Position numbers and translations under genes: made by a program | NCBI GenBank assembly: GCA_903882745.1 | Contig: CAIRYG010000005.1 | Location: 124,001 to 188,000, forward strand | Reading direction: 5' to 3' | From: an uncultured Gemmatimonadota bacterium | Lineage (GTDB): Bacteria > Gemmatimonadota > Gemmatimonadetes > Gemmatimonadales > Gemmatimonadaceae | DNA length: 64,000 nt | Part shown: one piece after another, positions 59,503 to 64,000 of the stretch | How the letters are laid out: each line of letters starts with the position of its first letter | How positions within the stretch are numbered: the first letter of the stretch is position 1 | The notes under the pieces: model-generated | Databases searched by the model: none | What the model was told of the DNA's origin: nothing | The model's input: only the letters and a program-made list of their open reading frames with translations

Positions 59503-61881
59503 CTACTTCGCCGGACCGCCCTTCACGAGCCAGTAATCAAACCACTGACGGATCCGGCCGAGCCGGTCGACCAGCAGCCAGGGCTCACCGGAACGCGAGA
59601 GCTCGTGCGTCGAACGCGGGTACCGCACGAACTCCGCCGGCACGCCCTGCGCCTTGAGCGCCATGTACCAGAGATCGGCGTTCCCCATTGGGGTGCGGAA
59701 GTCGTCTTCGCTCTGCACGAGCAGCGTCGGCGTCTTCACATTCTTCACATGCCGGATCGGCGACAGCGTGTCGTACATCGCCTGATTTTCCCAGGGACGA
59801 CCAAAGAACTCGCCGTTCGTCAGGCTTTGCACGTCGGACGCGCCCCACCAGTAGGTCCAGTCGGAGATCATGCGGTCCGTCTCTGCGGCCTTGAAGCGGT
59901 TGGTCTTGGTCGTGACCCATGCCGTCATAAACCCGCCGTACGACCCACCGGTCACGCCCATCTTGGTGGAATCCACATCGGCGCGCGCAGCGGCAATGTC
60001 CACCGCCTTCATGAGATCGATGTAATCCTTGCCGCCCCAGTCACCGCGGCTCGCATTCGTAAAGGAGCCATTGGTGCCGCTCGAACCGCGCGGGTTCGTG
60101 TAGAGTACAAACACGCCACCGCCCGCCAAGCTCTGGAACTCGTCAAACCAGGCTTCGTTGTACTGCGAGTGCGGGCCGCCATGGATGTACAACACCACGG
60201 GATACTTCTTCCCCGGCTGATAGCCATACGGCTTCATCAGCCACCCTTCGATTTCGAGATTGTCCACCGACTTGTACACAATACGCTCGGCGTCGGAGAA
60301 GGCGACTTCCTTCTGCAGCGCGTCGTTGAAGCTCGTCAGGCGACGTTCGTTCTGCCCGTTGATGTCCGACACATAGTACTCCGGCAAGTGCGACACGTCG
60401 CTCGACGTGTACACGATCTTGCTCTGCGCCTTGTCGACGACGATGTCCGCGACCACGCGACGCCCGCCGAGGATTGCGGTGACCTGCTTGGTGGCGGGAT
60501 CCACCTGCCAGAGGCCGGCGGCGCCGCCGGTGGTGGTGATCATGCGGATCTTGCCGTCCTTGAACCACTCGATCTGGCCCGGCTCGAACTTCCACGAGCC
60601 CAGGATGTCCACCGGCTTGCCGCCGTCGAGCGACGAGAGGTAGAGGCGCGAGCTGCTGAACTGTCCCGGACGACCCACAAAGGCGAACTGCTTGCTGTCG
60701 GCCGACCAAATGATATTCGACTCGGCGCCAAAGTAGTCGATCTTCTTCGGCTTGCAGGCGGCGGCATCACCCGCTTCGCACGCGGCGATCGGAAGAATGT
60801 AGAGGTCCGTGTCGTTGCGGTCCGCGTCGTCGCGCACGTGGTTGGGCGGGAGCTTGGCCACGGAGTCGCGCTCGCGCGCGACCAGCGAATCAGAGCGGAG
60901 GTTCTTGTCGGCGCTGAAGACGACGTACTTGCCGTCGGGGGAGACGCTGGGCGCGAAGTGCGTGTAGTTGGTGGCGGTGATCGCTTTGCGCTCACCCGTG
61001 CCGCGCTGAATGAAGAGCTGGACTGGTGCGGTGCCGGCGGGCGGGAGGAAGGAACCACGTCCACCACGTCCACCACCAGCCGCTGCGATCGGATCCGCCG
61101 CGCCCGCGTTGCCGCGCCCAGTGCTCGGCAGGAATCCCGCGTCGTTGGAACGGGTGCGTTCGTCAGTGAAATGACGCCCGTCAAAACGGATCGGGTTCAC
61201 CGGCTTCGTGATCGAGCCCTGCGGTGGGCGCGCGAGCGGGCCCATCTTGGCATAGGGATCGGCGCCAGGGATGGCGGTTGGGTCGGCGGCGGCATCGGCA
61301 CCGCCTCGTCCACCGCGCCCGCCTGCACCACGTCCGCCACCGGCGGGAGCGTTGCCGGCGAAGATCGAGAAGCTCTTATCGGCAGGTTGTGCGGCGGCGT
61401 TTCCACCACCGAAGCCGCCACGTCCACCACCACCGCCCGCACCCGCACGACCTGCGGCGCCTGCCGCGGCGCCCTCGACGGCGAAGGCTTCACCCCCTTC
61501 ATCCATGCGCACGGCCCATGAGGTGCCGCGGCTTCCCGGGCGCTGCGAGGTGAAATAGAGCGTCTTGCCGTCGTCAGACCAGCGCGGCGCGGTGCTTTCA
61601 AAGGCGGGCGCCGTCATGCGACGCGCGGCGCCACCAGCAACCGGCTGAATCCACACTTCCGTGTGGCGCAGATCCTTGTCCTCGAGCACCGTCGTCACGG
61701 TGAAGGCGAGTGTGTTCCCGTCGGGCGAGAGCACGCCGGCACCGACCCGCTGGATCTTGTACCAGTCTTCGGGGGTGAAGGCGCGGCCGCTGGACTGCGC
61801 CACGAGCGGCGAACCCGCGATCAGCAGCAGCGTGCCGACGCGCAGGATCGCGGAGTGAAACGAGCGAGGGGGGTGGGTCAC
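59503..61881 (-). CDS. S9 family peptidase (acylaminoacyl-peptidase/dipeptidyl peptidase-like)
   Basis: This 792-residue secreted serine peptidase starts with GTG at 61881 (GGAG upstream) and a signal peptide ending LVAQ. A beta-propeller domain (about 35-540) is broken by two Gly/Arg-rich regions near residues 130-200 and 260-280. The C-terminal hydrolase holds the triad: Ser in GVTGGSYGGFMTAW, Asp in QSEDDFRTPM and His in RSTHELSRSG. Such enzymes trim oligopeptides outside the cytoplasm, probably for peptide uptake. It is followed by sortilin-like paralog 3. Confidence 0.92.
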   Translation of the reverse strand: MTHPPRSFHSAILRVGTLLLIAGSPLVAQSSGRAFTPEDWYKIQRVGAGVLSPDGNTLAFTVTTVLEDKDLRHTEVWIQPVAGGAARRMTAPAFESTAPRWSDDGKTLYFTSQRPGSRGTSWAVRMDEGGEAFAVEGAAAGAAGRAGAGGGGGRGGFGGGNAAAQPADKSFSIFAGNAPAGGGRGAGGRGGRGGADAAADPTAIPGADPYAKMGPLARPPQGSITKPVNPIRFDGRHFTDERTRSNDAGFLPSTGRGNAGAADPIAAAGGGRGGRGSFLPPAGTAPVQLFIQRGTGERKAITATNYTHFAPSVSPDGKYVVFSADKNLRSDSLVARERDSVAKLPPNHVRDDADRNDTDLYILPIAACEAGDAAACKPKKIDYFGAESNIIWSADSKQFAFVGRPGQFSSSRLYLSSLDGGKPVDILGSWKFEPGQIEWFKDGKIRMITTTGGAAGLWQVDPATKQVTAILGGRRVVADIVVDKAQSKIVYTSSDVSHLPEYYVSDINGQNERRLTSFNDALQKEVAFSDAERIVYKSVDNLEIEGWLMKPYGYQPGKKYPVVLYIHGGPHSQYNEAWFDEFQSLAGGGVFVLYTNPRGSSGTNGSFTNASRGDWGGKDYIDLMKAVDIAAARADVDSTKMGVTGGSYGGFMTAWVTTKTNRFKAAETDRMISDWTYWWGASDVQSLTNGEFFGRPWENQAMYDTLSPIRHVKNVKTPTLLVQSEDDFRTPMGNADLWYMALKAQGVPAEFVRYPRSTHELSRSGEPWLLVDRLGRIRQWFDYWLVKGGPAK

Positions 61882-61972
61882 TGGGGGAATCTCCAGAGCT
61901 GGTAGTGGGCCGACGCAAGACTACGCGCGCCGGGGTGGGGATGCTCAGGGTGGTGCTAAAAACCGTCAGCGT

Positions 61973-62530
61973 TCAGCGATACTGATAGCTGGCGCGGCAG
62001 GCGTCGCTCTGGGATGTAACCGGCGGCTTGAAATCAACCAATTTCGAGACATTTAAAGCACACTGTAGCGCCACAAACGCGACAATTGCTGTCTTCTGAA
62101 GCCAAATACCGGAATCTGACATGCGCTTTCGCGCGTACCACCACCCCGCGAGCACCATCGGTAGCTCAATGGCCACATCAGCGAGTGGGTATTTGTAGAA
62201 CTCCGCCCCAATGAACTGCGCGCCGGGCCAGAACACCTTGCTACCCGTGACGAAGTCGAGCGGGAGATGCAGGGCGATCAGCAGCGCGGCGGCAATCGCG
62301 ACCCGACGATCCCGTGTCACGGCCCAGCAGATCGCGGCCGCGAGCGGCGCTTCGAGTGCGAGCGCGGGGATCGAGTGTGAATACAGCCCGTACGGGCTGC
62401 ACACGTGAGCGAATGCGAGTGCGACGTCGACGATGTCGGGCGCCAGCGTGGCGCCAAACAACCAAAGCAATCGATGTTCCCTGAGCTTTCCGCCGGCGCC
62501 GTAGGCGAGTGCGAGATGTCCCGTAATCAC
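61973..62530 (-). CDS. YdjM-like membrane-bound metal-dependent hydrolase
   Basis: The 185-residue protein starts with GTG at 62530. It has four or five membrane segments and the family's metal motifs: MITGHLALAYGAGG (His), FGATLAPDIVDVA (Asp), YSHSIPALALE (His) and LHLPLDFVTGSK (His, Asp). The family (PF04307-type inner-membrane hydrolases) has no proven substrate. It follows the rhomboid gene by 13 bases. The C-terminal end (CRASYQYR) has no obvious role. Confidence 0.7.
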   Translation of the reverse strand: MITGHLALAYGAGGKLREHRLLWLFGATLAPDIVDVALAFAHVCSPYGLYSHSIPALALEAPLAAAICWAVTRDRRVAIAAALLIALHLPLDFVTGSKVFWPGAQFIGAEFYKYPLADVAIELPMVLAGWWYARKRMSDSGIWLQKTAIVAFVALQCALNVSKLVDFKPPVTSQSDACRASYQYR

Positions 62531-62543
62531 GCGCGCGCTCGCG

Positions 62544-63314
62544 TCAGGCCATCGGCTTGCGGTCGTCCATGGGGACGAAGTTCGACAGGAACAACTTCTC
62601 CTGCGGCGTTAGGCTGCCGATCCCAGTGGCGTTGATCTTGTCGAGAATCCGATTCACTTCGTCGCGGTTGAGTTCGTGCACGCGCGAGACGTCCACGCGG
62701 TTCCATCCGGCGAGTTGCTCCGCAGGCACCTTGGGGCTGGTGACGGCCGCGCGGAACTTCCGGTCCCCGCGGGCAAGATCCGCCCACAGCAGGAACAGGA
62801 ACGCGCCGAGCAGGCCGCCCAGGTGCGCGAAGTCGGCCACACCACTGCGGGAGCCGTTCATGCCGCTGTACACCGAGTAGACGATGTAAAACACCACCAG
62901 CCAGCGGACTTCCACGGGGATAATCCCCCAGATCAGCACCTTGTCGCGCGGCCAGAAGCGCGCATAGGCGAAGGTGACGCCGAGGATCGCACCGGATGCG
63001 CCAATCATCGGCGACTCGAAGGCGAAGACCATCGAGAGGAGGGCCCCGAAGATGCCACTCACAAAGTAGAGCTGCGCGAAGCGAGTGCCGCCTATGCGCG
63101 CTTCCACGCGCGGGCCAAAGAAATAGAGGCCCAGCATGTTGAAGAGGATGTGCGACGTGCCGCCGTGCAGGAACATGTAGGTCACGATCGTCCACGGCTC
63201 GCGGAAGGCGAGCGCGGGAACGAAAGCGAACTGGTCCGTGAGCGCCGGCATCGTGAGCTGCACGAAGTAGGCGCCGATATTGGCGAAGAGGAGGCGGATG
63301 ACCCAGGGCGTCAT
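62544..63314 (-). CDS. Rhomboid-family intramembrane serine protease
   Basis: The ATG at 63314 gives 256 residues; the frame is open upstream to 63485 but that part is disordered. Six membrane segments carry rhomboid signatures: TYMFLHGGTSHILFNMLGL, MIGASGAILGVTFAY with the nucleophile Ser, and ADFAHLGGLLGAFLF with the catalytic His. A cytosolic C-terminal tail (about residues 185-256) contains helical LNRDEVNRILDKINATGIGS and SLTPQEKLFLSNF, the usual C-terminal rhomboid extension. It cleaves membrane proteins within the bilayer; the substrate is unknown. Confidence 0.92.
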   Translation of the reverse strand: MTPWVIRLLFANIGAYFVQLTMPALTDQFAFVPALAFREPWTIVTYMFLHGGTSHILFNMLGLYFFGPRVEARIGGTRFAQLYFVSGIFGALLSMVFAFESPMIGASGAILGVTFAYARFWPRDKVLIWGIIPVEVRWLVVFYIVYSVYSGMNGSRSGVADFAHLGGLLGAFLFLLWADLARGDRKFRAAVTSPKVPAEQLAGWNRVDVSRVHELNRDEVNRILDKINATGIGSLTPQEKLFLSNFVPMDDRKPMA

Positions 63315-63364
63315 ATCCTGAAAACTAACCCGTAGGGCTCCAAGGTTCCCGATTGGCCACCCCC

Positions 63365-64000
63365 CTACGGCACCACCTTCGCTCCGACCCACCGCGGAAT
63401 CCCCTGCTCCTCGTTCGACGGCAACGCTTTGGTCCGATTGTACTGGTTCCGCGCCTGACCGAGTTTGTCGAACCGCTGAATCCACAGCTGCGCCGCCAGG
63501 TCGTACCGATTGGTGACGTTCCCGAGCCAGTACGGTCGGTTCTCCTCGCGCCAGCTCCGCTCGTAGAGCTCCTTGGTGAGCACATAGCCGTCGCGCAGAT
63601 CCTGCATGCGTGAGTTGATAGTGCTCGCGATCTCCCCCAAGTCGTGCCCGGGATTGCCGCCGACTGCCACCGTGTCGAGCGCGTGCGTGTACAGCTTGGA
63701 AATCTCGTCCGAGAGCTGGAACTTCATGCCAATAAAGTCCATGCGTCGCGCGCCCATCTCCATCGCGTCAATCGCATCGGCGTTCCGAAGTCCGCCAGCA
63801 TCACGCGCCGCATCACGCGCCTGCGCGATCAAGACGAGCGCACTCTCCGCGGCGATACGCAACTGCCGGTTGTACGGGCGAAGCTTCTCCGCCTGCAACT
63901 GACCATCCACAGTGAACGGATCAAGCCAGAACAGATTGTCGCTCCCTTCACCAGCCTTCGCCGCACCAATCACCACGTGCGCCGCCGTGAGCTTGCGTTG
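63365..64000 (-). CDS. C-terminal part of a putative glycosidase (GH20-like)
   Basis: The frame is open to the right edge, so the start lies beyond the window. The 212 residues visible are helical, with DNLFWLDPFTVDGQLQAEKL, DAIDAMEMGARRMDFIGMKF, STINSRMQDLRDGYVL and NRPYWLGNVTNRYDL. I associate this type of C-terminal helical domain with large family 20-type beta-hexosaminidase proteins, but the catalytic part is not visible and the call is tentative. It is upstream of, and co-directional with, the rhomboid gene. Confidence 0.45.
   Translation of the reverse strand, partial: QRKLTAAHVVIGAAKAGEGSDNLFWLDPFTVDGQLQAEKLRPYNRQLRIAAESALVLIAQARDAARDAGGLRNADAIDAMEMGARRMDFIGMKFQLSDEISKLYTHALDTVAVGGNPGHDLGEIASTINSRMQDLRDGYVLTKELYERSWREENRPYWLGNVTNRYDLAAQLWIQRFDKLGQARNQYNRTKALPSNEEQGIPRWVGAKVVP

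Noticed and set aside
56928-61521. Long plus-strand frames (56928-58484 and 59605-61521)
   Set aside because: Antisense to the sortilin-like paralog 3 and the S9 peptidase, both supported by motifs; no domain in the frames themselves.

Overview
The window is a G+C-rich, densely packed piece of a bacterial chromosome with about 52 protein genes. I see no rRNA or tRNA gene, no insertion sequence, no phage block and no CRISPR array. Large secreted sortilin/VPS10-like beta-propeller proteins, an S9 peptidase, many proteins with export signals, a PorV-like outer membrane barrel and a TonB receptor point to a diderm, most likely a Gemmatimonadota (Gemmatimonadaceae-like) bacterium. That assignment is inference from gene content; no 16S or other marker gene is present to settle it.

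Layout. 1-6.3 kb: the end of a glycoside hydrolase-like gene, mprF, and a convergent three-gene operon (VirJ/AcvB-like hydrolase, esterase lipoprotein, exported protein). 6.4-9.0 kb: a DUF305 - LVIVD-repeat pair. 9.0-14.5 kb: a secreted HExxH metallopeptidase candidate diverging from an unknown 681-residue protein, a half-size MFS protein, and a PQQ-dependent dehydrogenase. 14.5-21.5 kb: a VCBS-repeat protein, the first sortilin-like giant, and katG. 21.5-24.0 kb: DUF3293, a membrane protein, VF530 and cupin genes. 24.1-28.6 kb: a Met/His/Cys-rich small protein, a TonB-dependent receptor and a sialidase-fold protein, probably a metal (copper?) module. 28.6-33.7 kb: DUF1028, sterol desaturase-like, YncE-like, UPF0178, small proteins, sodC and RidA. 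33.8-42.5 kb: a minus-strand run of heme A synthase, truncated hemoglobin, histidine kinase, response regulator, hydrolase lipoprotein, PorV-like barrel and Uup. 42.6-50.2 kb: penicillin acylase, DUF3472, YhcH-like, metallophosphoesterase, TspO-like and mazEF. 50.4-64 kb: two more sortilin-like giants, a GNAT and an MFS exporter, an S9 peptidase, a YdjM-like protein, a rhomboid protease and the end of a putative glycosidase.

Common threads. Much of the coding capacity is for envelope and extracellular proteins. Sixteen of about nineteen predicted signal-peptidase-I substrates appear to be cut just before Gln, which resembles the Q-rule described for Bacteroidetes. The sortilin-like proteins, the S9 peptidase and the YncE-like protein share Gly/Arg-rich (GRGG) segments placed at different positions. 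Several genes end in perfect GC-rich hairpins with little or no U-tract. Several gene pairs are coupled by stop/start overlaps.
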